Part shown: one piece after another, positions 1 through 9,733 of the stretch
Layout of the letters: every line of letters begins with the position of its first letter
Numbering within the stretch: the stretch's first letter is position 1
Source of the DNA: CBFDBF01 sp050293315
GTDB lineage: Bacteria; Pseudomonadota; Gammaproteobacteria; Chromatiales; Chromatiaceae
Direction: 5' to 3'
Assembly: GCA_050293315.1 (NCBI GenBank)
Contig: JBNKMS010000021.1
Coordinates: 1-64,000, forward strand
Length of the DNA: 64,000 nt
The notes under the pieces: model-generated
The model's input: only the letters and a program-made list of their open reading frames with translations
What the model was told of the DNA's origin: nothing
Databases searched by the model: none
Position numbers and translations under genes: made by a program

Positions 1-57
1 GGGAGAGGGAGTCAACGGGACAGCAGTGATGGGCACCTCGAATTTTTAGAGATGCCT

Positions 58-1962
58 TTATGATTCAAAAAAACGTTCAACATCAGCGAGTTCACGGGTC
101 CTGGCCATGGCCGGCATACTATCCAGAAAGTGGTGACCATAGCCTCTCTTAAGCAACCGTGGATCGCACAACACCAACACCCCGCGATCGGTAGCATCCC
201 GAATCAGCCGACCGGCCCCCTGCTTTAGCGCAATAGCCGCCTGCGGTACCTGTAGCTCCATAAATGGGTTACCACCCCTCTTCTTAAGGGCATCAATGCG
301 TGCCTGCAGCACAGGATCACCTGGCGAGGCGAAAGGCAGTTTGTCGATAATCACACAGGAGAGGGCCTCACCCCGCACATCCACCCCCTCCCAGAAGCTG
401 GCGGTGCCCAACAGTACCGCATCACCGAGTTGGCGAAACCGCTCCAGCAGTTCGCCCTTGGGGGCACTGCCCTGCACCAGTAGCGGATAATCGAGGCGCG
501 ACTGCAGCGATTCAGCAGCAATCCGCAACGCCCGATGGCTGGTAAAGAGCAGAAAGGCGCGGCCGCGACTCGCCTCCACCACTGGCACCACAACATCCAG
601 CACGGCATCGATATAGTCGACACTGCCAGGGTTAGGCATCTCCTTAGGCACATACCACAGCGCCTGATCCTGATAGTTGAAGGGACTCTCCCAGCGGGCA
701 GTCTCCGCCTCTGTCAGGCCGAGCCGATCCTGAAAATGGCTAAAGCTCTCTCCCACAGCCAGGGTGGCAGAGGTGAAGATCCAGCTGGCAGGATGGCGTT
801 CCACCTGGGCGCGAAACAGTGCATCGATCTCCAGCGGGGTACTGTTGAGACGAAACGTCTGGCGGAAGGTCTCGAACCAACGGATATCGGTGTCATTGCC
901 CTCACCACATAGACTCTCCAGATCCTCAATCAACCGAGTGCAGCGGGAGAGACAGCTGGCCAGACCCTTACCCCGCTCCTGCAGCCCATCAAGGCCTTTA
1001 GCCAACTCTCCCAGGGCCGCCTGTAGCCGCTCCAGGGCCTGGGTGATCTGGCGATCCGCCTCTATCTCCGACCAGGCGCCACGCCGCATCTCTACCCCAA
1101 ATGCCAGTCGCAGATCACGCGTCGTCTTACCCACTCCATCGATCAGCTGCTGAAACTCGGGTATATCTCCTGCCTCGCAGCGATACTCCATCTCTGTATC
1201 CCGGGCCAGCTCCAGCAGTTGACGACCACTGACAACCAGGCCAAAAAAGTTGCTGGCGGTCTCCACCAACTGGTGCGCCTCATCGACGATAAAACAGTCG
1301 GCCTCCGGCAGCAGCTCGCCGAACCCCTCCTCCTTGAGGGCCAAGTCGGCACACAGAAGATGGTGATTAATAACCACCACATCAGCCTCCTGCACTCGAC
1401 GTCGCGCCTCCACCAGATGACAGTCACCATAGACCGGACACTCTGAGCCGATACAGTTATCCGTTGTAGAGGTAACATGCGGCCACACCCCGGAATCCTC
1501 CGGGACATCTATCAGCTCGGCGATGTCACCACTGGCGGTAGTGGCAGACCAACTCTTGACGGAATCAAGATGCTGTACGATCTCGCGTGAACGCAACCGC
1601 CCCTCTTGCAGGGTGCTCTCCATCCGGTGCAGGCATAGATAGTTGGAACGCCCCTTGAGCAGTGCGACTTGCACCGGATGGGCCAGGGCCTTCTGTACCA
1701 GCGGAAGGTCTCGATGAAATAGTTGGTCCTGCAGATTTTTGGTGCCGGTGGAGATGATCACCTTGCGCCCGGAGAGCAGCGTTGGAACCAGATAGGCGAA
1801 GGTCTTGCCGGTGCCGGTACCCGCCTCGGTTATGAGCACCCCACCACCATCCATAGTGGTCTCTACCAACTCCGCCATAGCCAGCTGCTGAGACCGAAAA
1901 GAGAAACCATCAATATGACGTGAGAGCAGACCATCCGGCCCCAGTACTTCAGCTATCGTCAA
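58..1962 (-). CDS. yoaA: DinG/YoaA-family ATP-dependent DNA helicase
   Basis: XPD-like superfamily 2 helicase that unwinds DNA and is linked in E. coli to damage tolerance and the clamp-loader subunit HolC. Numbered from the TTG at 1962, the protein shows Walker A EAGTGTGKT at 46-54, four Fe-S-type cysteines at 110, 170, 175 and 181, a DEAH box at 227-230, and late helicase motifs GVDVRGE and QGAGRLIRD. The remembered E. coli YoaA sequence aligns almost end to end. The open frame runs up to an ATG at 1995. I prefer the TTG at 1962 because it has a GGAG about 8 bases upstream and matches the family N-terminus, leaving a 14-base overlap with the upstream gene. The family call is secure; the start is inferred. 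Confidence 0.93.
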   Translation of the reverse strand: MTIAEVLGPDGLLSRHIDGFSFRSQQLAMAELVETTMDGGGVLITEAGTGTGKTFAYLVPTLLSGRKVIISTGTKNLQDQLFHRDLPLVQKALAHPVQVALLKGRSNYLCLHRMESTLQEGRLRSREIVQHLDSVKSWSATTASGDIAELIDVPEDSGVWPHVTSTTDNCIGSECPVYGDCHLVEARRRVQEADVVVINHHLLCADLALKEEGFGELLPEADCFIVDEAHQLVETASNFFGLVVSGRQLLELARDTEMEYRCEAGDIPEFQQLIDGVGKTTRDLRLAFGVEMRRGAWSEIEADRQITQALERLQAALGELAKGLDGLQERGKGLASCLSRCTRLIEDLESLCGEGNDTDIRWFETFRQTFRLNSTPLEIDALFRAQVERHPASWIFTSATLAVGESFSHFQDRLGLTEAETARWESPFNYQDQALWYVPKEMPNPGSVDYIDAVLDVVVPVVEASRGRAFLLFTSHRALRIAAESLQSRLDYPLLVQGSAPKGELLERFRQLGDAVLLGTASFWEGVDVRGEALSCVIIDKLPFASPGDPVLQARIDALKKRGGNPFMELQVPQAAIALKQGAGRLIRDATDRGVLVLCDPRLLKRGYGHHFLDSMPAMARTRELADVERFFES

Positions 1963-2452
1963 CTTGATTGCTCCACACCTCTCCCCCCAACCCATCCTCT
2001 CTGGTCCACACCAGGCTACCGATAATCTTGAACCGTGCTACCGATAGTGCCCCACGTTTGGAGCGACCGCTACTCGATTTCTCCATATACTCCAGCAACT
2101 CTTCCCGCTCCGCCTCGTAGATCTCATACGGCTCGTAGTCGGCATCCATGAGCACCAGCACTACGCTGTCCCACTCCTTATCTACCTTGATCTGGCCGAT
2201 ACGCTGGCCTGACTTGCCATCTTCAAAAATTGTACGACTCTTTATCTGGATCTTTTTATCCTGTCGCGCCGGATCAATGGCATCAAAACCACCAGCAGAA
2301 CCATCCGCAGCCTGCAGCTGCAGCAGCCTGATAGCGTCGTGGTTAGCAATCTCATTGCTGATGCCGGGCAGCGGCTTGCCCATATTGCGTCGATACTCAG
2401 CAGCGAGTTGCCGTGCCTGGCTGATCAGTCTATCTTCGGCATAAATTCCCAT
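1949..2452 (-). CDS. Small conserved protein, possibly PD-(D/E)XK nuclease-like (DUF6998-like)
   Basis: 167 residues, cytoplasmic, no signal or membrane segment. The centre reads GFDAIDP, then KKIQIKSR, then GQIKVDKEWDSVVLVLMDADY. This D...(Q)xK pattern on a predicted beta-hairpin resembles the core of restriction-endonuclease-fold proteins, and I recall a similar layout in DUF6998 proteins. The nuclease idea is inference only. The gene overlaps the start of the helicase gene downstream, so the two are probably translationally coupled, which would fit a DNA-repair role. The start at 2452 gives MGIYAEDRL, and no better start is visible. Confidence 0.6.
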   Translation of the reverse strand: MGIYAEDRLISQARQLAAEYRRNMGKPLPGISNEIANHDAIRLLQLQAADGSAGGFDAIDPARQDKKIQIKSRTIFEDGKSGQRIGQIKVDKEWDSVVLVLMDADYEPYEIYEAEREELLEYMEKSSSGRSKRGALSVARFKIIGSLVWTREDGLGGEVWSNQVDDS

Positions 2453-2543
2453 GCCGCCTATCCCCTTTATGGAATATATTCGCAGATCTTATTTTAGAAG
2501 CTCTGATTAATGCCATTCCTGGAATTATCAGAGGTTACGTTAC

Positions 2544-3029
2544 CTAACGCAGCAGCCCTGCCCTCTCCTCTGCATCGAGTGCCCCCCTCATATCTCCAAT
2601 GGCGCGCCGTCCTACCGCTATGAGCAACCAATTATCCCGCAGCAGCTCCATATCCGCCCCCGCCAGGGTATTCGATTTGGTGGCCAGATCAATCGCCTGC
2701 GCCGTCATCCCCTGCTCCATGCGCAGATGGGCCAGCCTGTTCCAGACATTTGCGTTGCGTGGTTCAATATTAAGGGCGCGCTCCAGAGTAACAACCGCCT
2801 CTGGCAGTTGGCCTGCCTCCCGCAGCTGCTGTGCCTGCGTCAATAGCCCCACCACGGCGGCACTGTGCAGCGGGGCTGCAGTCACGGTTGACTCCTCGTA
2901 GGCACTTACCTCAGCCCCTCCAGAACCACTGTCCGATTCCACCTCACTAAATCCGGGTACATTCATACTACTACAGCCAGAGAGCGACAAGAGTAGTACC
3001 AAGAGAATCAAGCCCGATCGGTTAGTCAT
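2544..3029 (-). CDS. TPR-containing lipoprotein
   Basis: 161 residues. A lipoprotein signal ends in the lipobox LSGC (Cys19), so the mature protein should be anchored to a membrane by its lipidated cysteine. After an acidic Ser/Gly-rich linker, residues about 55-140 hold two to three TPR-like helical repeats (for example AVVTLERALNIEPRNANVWNRLAHLRMEQG). The start overlaps the stop of the PBP1B gene by 8 bases, which implies coupling and a role near peptidoglycan synthesis, for example as a small partner of the synthase. That role is inference. Downstream at about 2501-2533 a 7-bp stem (CTCTGAT/ATCAGAG) could form a weak hairpin. Confidence 0.8.
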   Translation of the reverse strand: MTNRSGLILLVLLLSLSGCSSMNVPGFSEVESDSGSGGAEVSAYEESTVTAAPLHSAAVVGLLTQAQQLREAGQLPEAVVTLERALNIEPRNANVWNRLAHLRMEQGMTAQAIDLATKSNTLAGADMELLRDNWLLIAVGRRAIGDMRGALDAEERAGLLR

Positions 3030-5358
3030 TAAAGAAGCCCTGGAATATGTTGTTAATCACCCCACTGCCACAAGAGCCGTAGGCGGTTGGTGCTGAGCCT
3101 ATTATAAACGGATAATTCCTCGCTGTATCGCACCAACGACCGGCCCGCAGCCCTGTGACAGGATCGATGGCGACCGTCTCTATCTGTTCCGGGTGCGACA
3201 ACACCAAAGGCTCTGGCCGGATTGAGTGCATCAGCTCACCCCACACCTTGAGGGCACCAGAGGCCCCGGTAAGGGACGCAGACTCATTATCATCCCGCCC
3301 TACCCACACCACTGCGACCCTGTCGCCGCTAAACCCGGCAAACCAGCTGTCGCGTAGATCATCCGTAGTCCCCGTCTTCCCTGCTATATGCAGATCGGGC
3401 GAGAGGAAGTGTCTTAAACCAGCTGCCGTGCCACGTCGCACCACCTCCTGCAGATTACTGTTCAACAGATAGACAGGTGCAGGCGGCACCACCTGATCAA
3501 GCGTCAGCGGATAGCGCTGCAGCGACTCGCCGCTGCTATCCTGGACTGCGCGAATAGAACGTATCGGGGAGTAAAACCCACCTGCAGCCAGGGTCTGATA
3601 GACCTGCGCCACCTCCAGTGGAGAGAGCGAGACCGCCCCCAGTAGCATAGATGGAAAGGGGTTAAATGGCCGTGCCACTCCAAGATCGCGCAGCGTGGTT
3701 GCCACCTCCTCCAATCCCACAGCCATACCCAGATGCACAGTCGCCAGGTTATAGGAGCGTGTCAGGGCCTCATGCAACAGCACTGTACCGTGGCTCTCTT
3801 TATCGTAATTCTTCGGGCTCCAGACAGACCCATCCCGGCCCTGGATAGAGATCGGTTCATCCGCCAGAGGGGTAACCAGAGACCACTGATTTGGATTCAT
3901 CAGCGCTGTCAGATAGACCACCGGCTTCACCAGTGAACCGATGGGACGCACGGCATCCAATGCACGATTAAATCCGGCATAACCAGGGGTCCGGTCCCCC
4001 GCTACCGCCAGCACCTCACCACCATCGGCACCGACCACCACCGCTGCGGCCTGTAATGCCTCTTCTTCTATACCGTACTGCTTCTCCAGTTTTGGCAGAC
4101 GATTGGCAAGTGCCGCCTCAACCTGCTCCTGCACCCACGGATCCAGGGTAGTAAAGATTCGCAGCCCCTCTGAGGTAAGGTCCTCCTCCCGATAATCCCG
4201 GTGTAGCTGGCGCCGTACCAGATCGATGAATGCAGGATAGCTACTGCCGCCGCGACTGCCCCTGGTAGAGATACCCAGAGACGCAGCGGACGCCAGCGCC
4301 TCCTGTTCAGCGGTCAGATAACCCTGCTCACGCAGGATCTTTATGACCATATTGCGCCGTTTTGTCGCCCGTTCAGGATGACGTCTTGGGTCGTAGTAAG
4401 AGGGTCCCCGCACCAGGGCTATCAACAGCGCCATCTTTGGCAAGTCAAGTTCATTCAGAGGACGATTGAAATAGAACTGACTGGCCAGGCCGAACCCGTG
4501 TATCGCCCGATTACCATCCTGCCCAAGATAAATCTCATTGGCGTAGGCCTGCAGTATGGCCTGTTTCGAGTAGTGCGCCTCCAGCAGGATGGCCATCACT
4601 GCCTCATTGATCTTGCGCCACAGGGTCTGCTTATGATTAAGATAGAAGTTCTTCACCAACTGCTGGGTTAGAGTACTACCGCCCTGAACCACTCCACCGG
4701 CCCTGATATTGGCCCATAGCGCCCGTAAAATAGCCTTTGGATCCACCCCGAAGTGGCTGTTGAAAGAGCGGTCCTCCACCTCAATCAACGCCTGTATCAT
4801 TATCCCTGGTAGCTCGTCATACTGCACCAGCACCCTGTCCTCATTATGCGCCGGGTAGATACTACCGATCTCAGGCGCCTCCAGTTGTACCAGCGTCAAC
4901 CCTTGTCCCGAGCTATCCTTTAGCGTACCCACTCTATTGCCGGCAAACGTAACATCCACGGTCTGGCTCACCTGTGTACCGTCTTGCGAACTGAAGGGTC
5001 GGGTTTGAAAGACCAACCGGTTTCCATTGCTTGACCAGGTGGCATCCATGTTGACATGCCGTACCCGGCGATATCCTAACCTCTGTAGCTCTGCCTGTAG
5101 CTGTTGCGGAGTAACGTTGGCACCCGCATAGAGATCGAGTGGACGCCCAAATACCCGCGCCGGGACCGCCCAGTGCTTACCATCAAATTTTTCAGTGACG
5201 GCGTAATTCAGGTAGAACACATAGACCACTCCGACCACGCCGATAAGAAGCAGTAGCGCTATGATACGAGACCGCAACCTGCTCTTGCCCTTGCGAACAC
5301 CCTTTTTCTTACCGCCTCGACGTGCGGTTTTACCGGAACCTGAAGATTTACGTGCCAT
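3022..5358 (-). CDS. mrcB: Bifunctional penicillin-binding protein 1B
   Basis: Class A PBP that polymerises lipid II into glycan (GT51 domain) and cross-links stem peptides (transpeptidase domain) at the inner-membrane outer face. From the chosen start there is a very basic cytoplasmic tail rich in K, R and G, one transmembrane helix (IIALLLLIGVVGVVYVFYL), a UB2H-like region, the GT51 motifs EVEDRSFNSHFGVD and GGSTLTQQLVKN, then the transpeptidase triad motifs GSLVKP (SxxK), SYN (SxN) and KTGTT. The reading frame is open to 5472, but MARKSSGSGK at 5358 is the natural N-terminus for this family (about 778 residues). The gene is first in a short operon with the TPR lipoprotein. Confidence 0.95.
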   Translation of the reverse strand: MARKSSGSGKTARRGGKKKGVRKGKSRLRSRIIALLLLIGVVGVVYVFYLNYAVTEKFDGKHWAVPARVFGRPLDLYAGANVTPQQLQAELQRLGYRRVRHVNMDATWSSNGNRLVFQTRPFSSQDGTQVSQTVDVTFAGNRVGTLKDSSGQGLTLVQLEAPEIGSIYPAHNEDRVLVQYDELPGIMIQALIEVEDRSFNSHFGVDPKAILRALWANIRAGGVVQGGSTLTQQLVKNFYLNHKQTLWRKINEAVMAILLEAHYSKQAILQAYANEIYLGQDGNRAIHGFGLASQFYFNRPLNELDLPKMALLIALVRGPSYYDPRRHPERATKRRNMVIKILREQGYLTAEQEALASAASLGISTRGSRGGSSYPAFIDLVRRQLHRDYREEDLTSEGLRIFTTLDPWVQEQVEAALANRLPKLEKQYGIEEEALQAAAVVVGADGGEVLAVAGDRTPGYAGFNRALDAVRPIGSLVKPVVYLTALMNPNQWSLVTPLADEPISIQGRDGSVWSPKNYDKESHGTVLLHEALTRSYNLATVHLGMAVGLEEVATTLRDLGVARPFNPFPSMLLGAVSLSPLEVAQVYQTLAAGGFYSPIRSIRAVQDSSGESLQRYPLTLDQVVPPAPVYLLNSNLQEVVRRGTAAGLRHFLSPDLHIAGKTGTTDDLRDSWFAGFSGDRVAVVWVGRDDNESASLTGASGALKVWGELMHSIRPEPLVLSHPEQIETVAIDPVTGLRAGRWCDTARNYPFIIGSAPTAYGSCGSGVINNIFQGFFND

Positions 5359-5745
5359 TACAAAAAACCATACCCTTTTAATATACCGCGCAGTCAGAAC
5401 ATTACGGCCAATCCATGCCCCGGTAAAGAGCGCCGAATCATGGGCCGACGCAGTAACGGAAGCACGCAGCAAATTCTACAGTTAGCCGTTGTATTTTCCA
5501 TCATAACACCTATAAATATAACCTTAACCTGCTGCGAGGAATCCGGCCCATTTATCGGCTATCCGCCACACTTGGTCGCCTTGAGGGCCCTCAACCTGTT
5601 TACAACGGTTCCAACAGCACAGGGATCTGCTATCATCCATATATGGAGATAAGCCATTGATAATTCAGGACATAGAAAACGGCCCCTCCATCTACGTACC
5701 CAAACGGTTGAAACTGTAGATAGTTTAAAAGAAGCCGGCTTTAAT
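5359..5745. other. Divergent intergenic region between mrcB and the PilZ-DUF1631-EAL gene
   Basis: About 390 bases separating two divergently transcribed genes, so it must hold both promoters. I do not see a convincing consensus promoter, RNA gene or long inverted repeat here. A short plus-strand open frame at 5440-5652 lacks a ribosome binding site and family features and is not taken as a gene. Confidence 0.4.
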
Positions 5746-8700
5746 ATGGAACAGTTTGAGGGTCAAAACCGCCGACAACACGAACGTCTGGAGACAGACC
5801 ACCCGGCAGAACTGATGCTGGAAGGACGTCCATTTGCCCTAGGACGAATACGCAACTATTCCAATGGCGGGCTCTACCTGCGGCTCTCTACAGATGATAT
5901 TGAGAGGATCAGGCCGCACGCAAACAACTCTGAGCAGCACCACTCCGTATCTGCCGACATCCATATCCAGAACCAGGATGATTCCTCAGCCACACCGTTA
6001 AAGGTACCGGCACATATTGCCTTCGCCTCAGAGCACGGTGTAGGCGTGGCCTTCATGCAAGCCTCCAAAGAGGTGATCGACTATCTAGCCAAATATGAAC
6101 GGCCGGCAACCGACGATCAGGATATAATAGCAACCATACCCAGCAGTAACAGGGGTGGCAATGCGCAAACCCTGGCAGCCATCGGGCAACTGCTATCCGA
6201 CTTCATCCGCACGGTTCACCCACATATACATCAGGCAATCATGGACAGCCTGGCAGAAAATGTAGACCAGGCAACGCAACACGAGCAGACTGAGCTGTTA
6301 CATGCCCGCACCATACTGGAGCGCAATAAGGATAGACTACTTGAGCAATTTCTCGCCATCGTCATGGCTGGCTGGAACCAGCTTGGAGAGAGCCAACAGG
6401 ACGATGAAAATGCACAAGTCGAAGGCATGGAGTTGGTAAATCAGGATGAATTTGACCAATGGACCACTGTAATAAAAATATCCAGACGGATAGAGTCACA
6501 ACTCTCCAACAAGCTGCATGATATAACACAGTGTCTGGCCTATCTGGTTAAGAGGCCGATCAACAGCGAAAACAGCCCGTTAGCCCCATATAATCTGCTG
6601 TGGTCCTGCAAACGGGCATTAGACTCAGTCAACATCGGCAACAACGCAAAAGAGGTCATCTATAACGCCTGTGGTGACATGCTACTTATTAAGATCGGGC
6701 CACTGATCAAACAGGCCTATGCCATCCTGGAGGAAGATGGCATTGCTGCAAAGGCCAAAATCACCTCCACAAAAAAGGCGGCTCCCCCTCCAGAAAAGAA
6801 GAGCATCGCCCAACCAAGGCGTAAACCGCGTACGCTGATCAGCACATTGGCCTCTACCCTTGGTGGTGGAGCAACAGTTGAAGATCCGGCCAACGTAAGC
6901 AGTAATGCTGCCACCTCCCTGGCCATGGAGCATATGATCCAGGGAGATGTCAGAGACCTGGCCGACTGGGTGGAGCGACAGCTGTCAACGGATGAGGCCA
7001 CCGGTGAGAAGCTGGTACTCAGCCAAGAGAGTCGTCAGATCATAAACGTAACTGGACAACTTCTCAGTGCCGCACAGCAGGATCCGCGCCACAGCAGGAC
7101 CATGCGCCAGCTGCTGCAGCAGATCCAGCTCCCCCTAGCCAAAGCGGCAATCAAGAACCCATCGATTCTTAATGATAAGGAGCAGCCTACACGTCAACTA
7201 TTGGATGACATTGACCAGTTAGCACTACTCTCCCCGGCAGAACATGACGGCCCGCTGCAATCGGTAATCGACACCCTCTCTGCGGCTGGCGGCAACGCCG
7301 ATCTACAACAGATTACTGACCAGATCTCAGAGCTGTTAGAGCAGCGCAAAGATAAATTCTCCCACAACGCGGAACAGGTAGTGGCTGGCTGTGAGGCAGA
7401 CCGGAATGAGCGACGGTCTGTCCTTAATATCAGAGAGTTTCTGCTCCAGGAGCTGGGCGAATCCATCGCCGCTCCTATCGACCAGATGCTGAGACTGGGG
7501 TGGGCCAGCCTGCTGGTAGCTGTCGCTAACGAGGGAGAGAGCAAGACCAAAAGACTGCAGAACTATAAAAGGACACTAAGCCTACTGGCCAAGGCCTTCC
7601 AACCAAAACGTAGCAGCGTCAATCTCCCGGAGGACAAACTTAGTCATATAGTAAAGCTACTTCGCCTGGGATTCAGAAATTACCCCCTGTTTAAAGAGGA
7701 GTCAGAGATACTGATCGAGCAACTGGAAGAGGCGCTGACCAAAAACGACAGCCTGTTCCAACAGCTAAACGTAGAGCGTATTGCAGTCACCACTGAATAT
7801 ATAAAGCAGCTACTGCCGCTCGTTAATGAGACACCTGAGGGCGCCTCCATTAGCGTATACCCAAAATGGCAAAAGCAGATCGCCAACATCAAGATCGGTG
7901 ACTGGATCACTGACCACCATCAGCATGGACGGGTGAGATTGTTGAGCCTGGTCTGGCGCAGTAAAGACAACAGCCGCCTGGTCTTCGTAAATGGTAACGG
8001 CGTCAAGGCACTCGACTGCAGCAGCAATGAACTGGCCACCGGACTACAACAGGGACGCTTCGACCTGGTCGAAGATGGCGGTCTACCCATGGTGGAACGC
8101 GCAGTCACCCACGCACTCAAAGAGAACTTTGAAAAACTGCGTCAGCAGAGTGATATGGACGAGCTTACCGGTCTATACAACCGCCGTGCATATCAACGCG
8201 AGCTGCAGCGGCTGATAAAAGAGAGTGAACTGGAACAGAGCCACCACATATTGATCTGTATGGATATAGACAAATTCGCCCTGGTCAACGATATATGTGG
8301 CCATGACGGTGGCGACCAGATGCTGGCCAGTATTGCCAACATCTGCCGCAGCTATCTCACCCGACCCGGCATGCTCGCCAGAACAGGTGACAATGAGTTC
8401 AGCGTCCTGATTGAGCACTGTACTGCAGATGAGGGCTACCGCATCGCTGAAAATCAGCGTCAGGCGATAGAGAATTATCGCTTCTCCTGGGGTGGTAAAG
8501 AGATATCTGTAACCGCCAGTGTTGGTATGACCGAGATCACCCCGGACAACATATTGCAGCCGGACAAGATCACCCAGGCGGCCCTCTCGGCCTGTGCCCA
8601 GGCCAAAAAAGATGGACAAAACTGCTGCCGTCGCTACCAACCGGACAAGGAGGAGTTCAAGCAGCGTAGGCGTCTAGCCAAGTCTATCCCCTTGATTGAA

Positions 8701-9435
8701 AAGGCGCTGGCAGAAAACAGCCTGGAGCTGCACGCCCAACTGATCAGCCCCGTATTTATCGGCGATGGGCTTACAGAGCACCACGAAATACTGCTGCGTC
8801 GACTGGATGAGAAAGGCAAACCGGCCAGCCCGGTAGAGTTTATTCAGGCGGCAGAGCAGTATGGCCGTATGGTGTCGGTAGACAAGTGGGTGGTGCAAAA
8901 CTTCATGCGCTGGGCTACCGAGGCGGCCAAGAAACACGGCGCTGAAAACATGGGGGTCTTTAGCATCAACCTCTCCGGGCAGTCGATAATGGATGAAAAT
9001 TTCGGTCAGTTTCTGCTTGAACAGATAGAGCACTCACCGATAAAACCGCAGCAACTGGCGTTCGAGATCACAGAGACCGTGGTAGTAGACCAGACCAGTC
9101 GGGTAAAGAAGATAATAGATGATGTGCGTGGCATGGGTTGTAAGCTTTTCCTGGATGACTTTGGGTCAGGCTTCGCCTCGTACTCCTACCTAAAGGACTT
9201 TCCGGTTGATGTAGTCAAGATTGATGGAATATTCGTTAAAGACGTCCACCAGGATGACACCTGCCGCGCCATGGTCAAATCCATCACCGAGGTCGCCCAC
9301 AACATGGACAAACTGGTGGTTGCTGAATTTGTAGAGAGCGAGGCAATATTGACCGTTCTGCGTGAGCTTGAGGTCGACTTTGCCCAGGGCTTTGGCATAG
9401 GCCACCCCTCTCCACTGCAGACCTTGGTACTCTGA
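5746..9435 (+). CDS. PilZ-DUF1631-GGDEF-EAL c-di-GMP signalling protein
   Basis: 1229-residue cytoplasmic protein with no membrane segment. Residues about 8-110 resemble a PilZ domain (RRQHERLETDHPAEL, later NYSNGGLYL), about 145-780 a DUF1631-type all-helical region, 795-965 a GGDEF domain and 985-1225 an EAL domain. The GGDEF signature is degenerate: TGDNEF at 880-885, so cyclase activity is unlikely. The EAL domain keeps the glutamate of the EAL-equivalent motif (E1014 in HEILLRR), FEITET, DDFGSG at 1137-1142 and KIDGIF, so phosphodiesterase activity on c-di-GMP is plausible. Family knowledge supports the domains; the net activity is inference. It is monocistronic. A palindromic repeat follows it. 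Confidence 0.9.
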   Translation: MEQFEGQNRRQHERLETDHPAELMLEGRPFALGRIRNYSNGGLYLRLSTDDIERIRPHANNSEQHHSVSADIHIQNQDDSSATPLKVPAHIAFASEHGVGVAFMQASKEVIDYLAKYERPATDDQDIIATIPSSNRGGNAQTLAAIGQLLSDFIRTVHPHIHQAIMDSLAENVDQATQHEQTELLHARTILERNKDRLLEQFLAIVMAGWNQLGESQQDDENAQVEGMELVNQDEFDQWTTVIKISRRIESQLSNKLHDITQCLAYLVKRPINSENSPLAPYNLLWSCKRALDSVNIGNNAKEVIYNACGDMLLIKIGPLIKQAYAILEEDGIAAKAKITSTKKAAPPPEKKSIAQPRRKPRTLISTLASTLGGGATVEDPANVSSNAATSLAMEHMIQGDVRDLADWVERQLSTDEATGEKLVLSQESRQIINVTGQLLSAAQQDPRHSRTMRQLLQQIQLPLAKAAIKNPSILNDKEQPTRQLLDDIDQLALLSPAEHDGPLQSVIDTLSAAGGNADLQQITDQISELLEQRKDKFSHNAEQVVAGCEADRNERRSVLNIREFLLQELGESIAAPIDQMLRLGWASLLVAVANEGESKTKRLQNYKRTLSLLAKAFQPKRSSVNLPEDKLSHIVKLLRLGFRNYPLFKEESEILIEQLEEALTKNDSLFQQLNVERIAVTTEYIKQLLPLVNETPEGASISVYPKWQKQIANIKIGDWITDHHQHGRVRLLSLVWRSKDNSRLVFVNGNGVKALDCSSNELATGLQQGRFDLVEDGGLPMVERAVTHALKENFEKLRQQSDMDELTGLYNRRAYQRELQRLIKESELEQSHHILICMDIDKFALVNDICGHDGGDQMLASIANICRSYLTRPGMLARTGDNEFSVLIEHCTADEGYRIAENQRQAIENYRFSWGGKEISVTASVGMTEITPDNILQPDKITQAALSACAQAKKDGQNCCRRYQPDKEEFKQRRRLAKSIPLIEKALAENSLELHAQLISPVFIGDGLTEHHEILLRRLDEKGKPASPVEFIQAAEQYGRMVSVDKWVVQNFMRWATEAAKKHGAENMGVFSINLSGQSIMDENFGQFLLEQIEHSPIKPQQLAFEITETVVVDQTSRVKKIIDDVRGMGCKLFLDDFGSGFASYSYLKDFPVDVVKIDGIFVKDVHQDDTCRAMVKSITEVAHNMDKLVVAEFVESEAILTVLRELEVDFAQGFGIGHPSPLQTLVL

Positions 9436-9475
9436 CGCTCTCATATCAATTAGGCCCACACATCTCGAAACAACC

Positions 9476-9506
9476 ACCTGTAGGAGCTCGCTCCTGCGGG
9501 CGATCC
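9476..9506. repeat. REP-like palindrome (GTAGGAG...GCGGGCGATC)
   Basis: CTGTAGGAGCTCGCTCCTGC followed by GGGCGATC forms an imperfect hairpin (GGAGC/GCTCC). A close relative lies at 42302-42331, and the leading part, ACCACCTGTAGGAG, recurs at 35835. It resembles the REP sequences common in Pseudomonas and relatives. It sits just past the stop of the EAL gene and may help terminate or stabilise that transcript. Confidence 0.65.
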
Positions 9507-9669
9507 ATCGGCACAACCTTATCGCCCAGAGGCACCCAAGGGGCATGCTAACTGGGCTCCTACACTCACTTGTTTGTTTACCCCCCCATGCTACCACTAG
9601 CAGAGACACCTCCATGGATAGGCGAAGACGCTGAGGGCGCAAAGATCTCTCCTGATGGATTCCCATAAA

Positions 9670-9718
9670 ACTCTGCGTTCTTTGCGTACTTTGCGAACTT
9701 TGCGTTTATTACTCTATG
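9670..9718. repeat. CTTTGCG-type short tandem repeat
   Basis: A run of imperfect units built around (T)TTGCG: CTCTGCG, TTCTTTGCG, TACTTTGCG, AACTTTGCG, then TTTATTACTCTATG. The same units occur around 35370-35530 and 35778-35830, where they also end in TTTGTTACTCGATG. It is intergenic, with no coding frame across it. Function unknown. Confidence 0.7.
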
Positions 9719-9733
9719 TTTGCTAATGAGCAG

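Noticed and set aside
5440..5652. 70-codon plus-strand frame in the mrcB divergent gap
   Set aside because: No ribosome binding site and no recognisable domain; promoter region expected here.
8173..8640. 155-codon minus-strand frame
   Set aside because: It lies within the GGDEF region of the large signalling gene on the other strand, with no family features.
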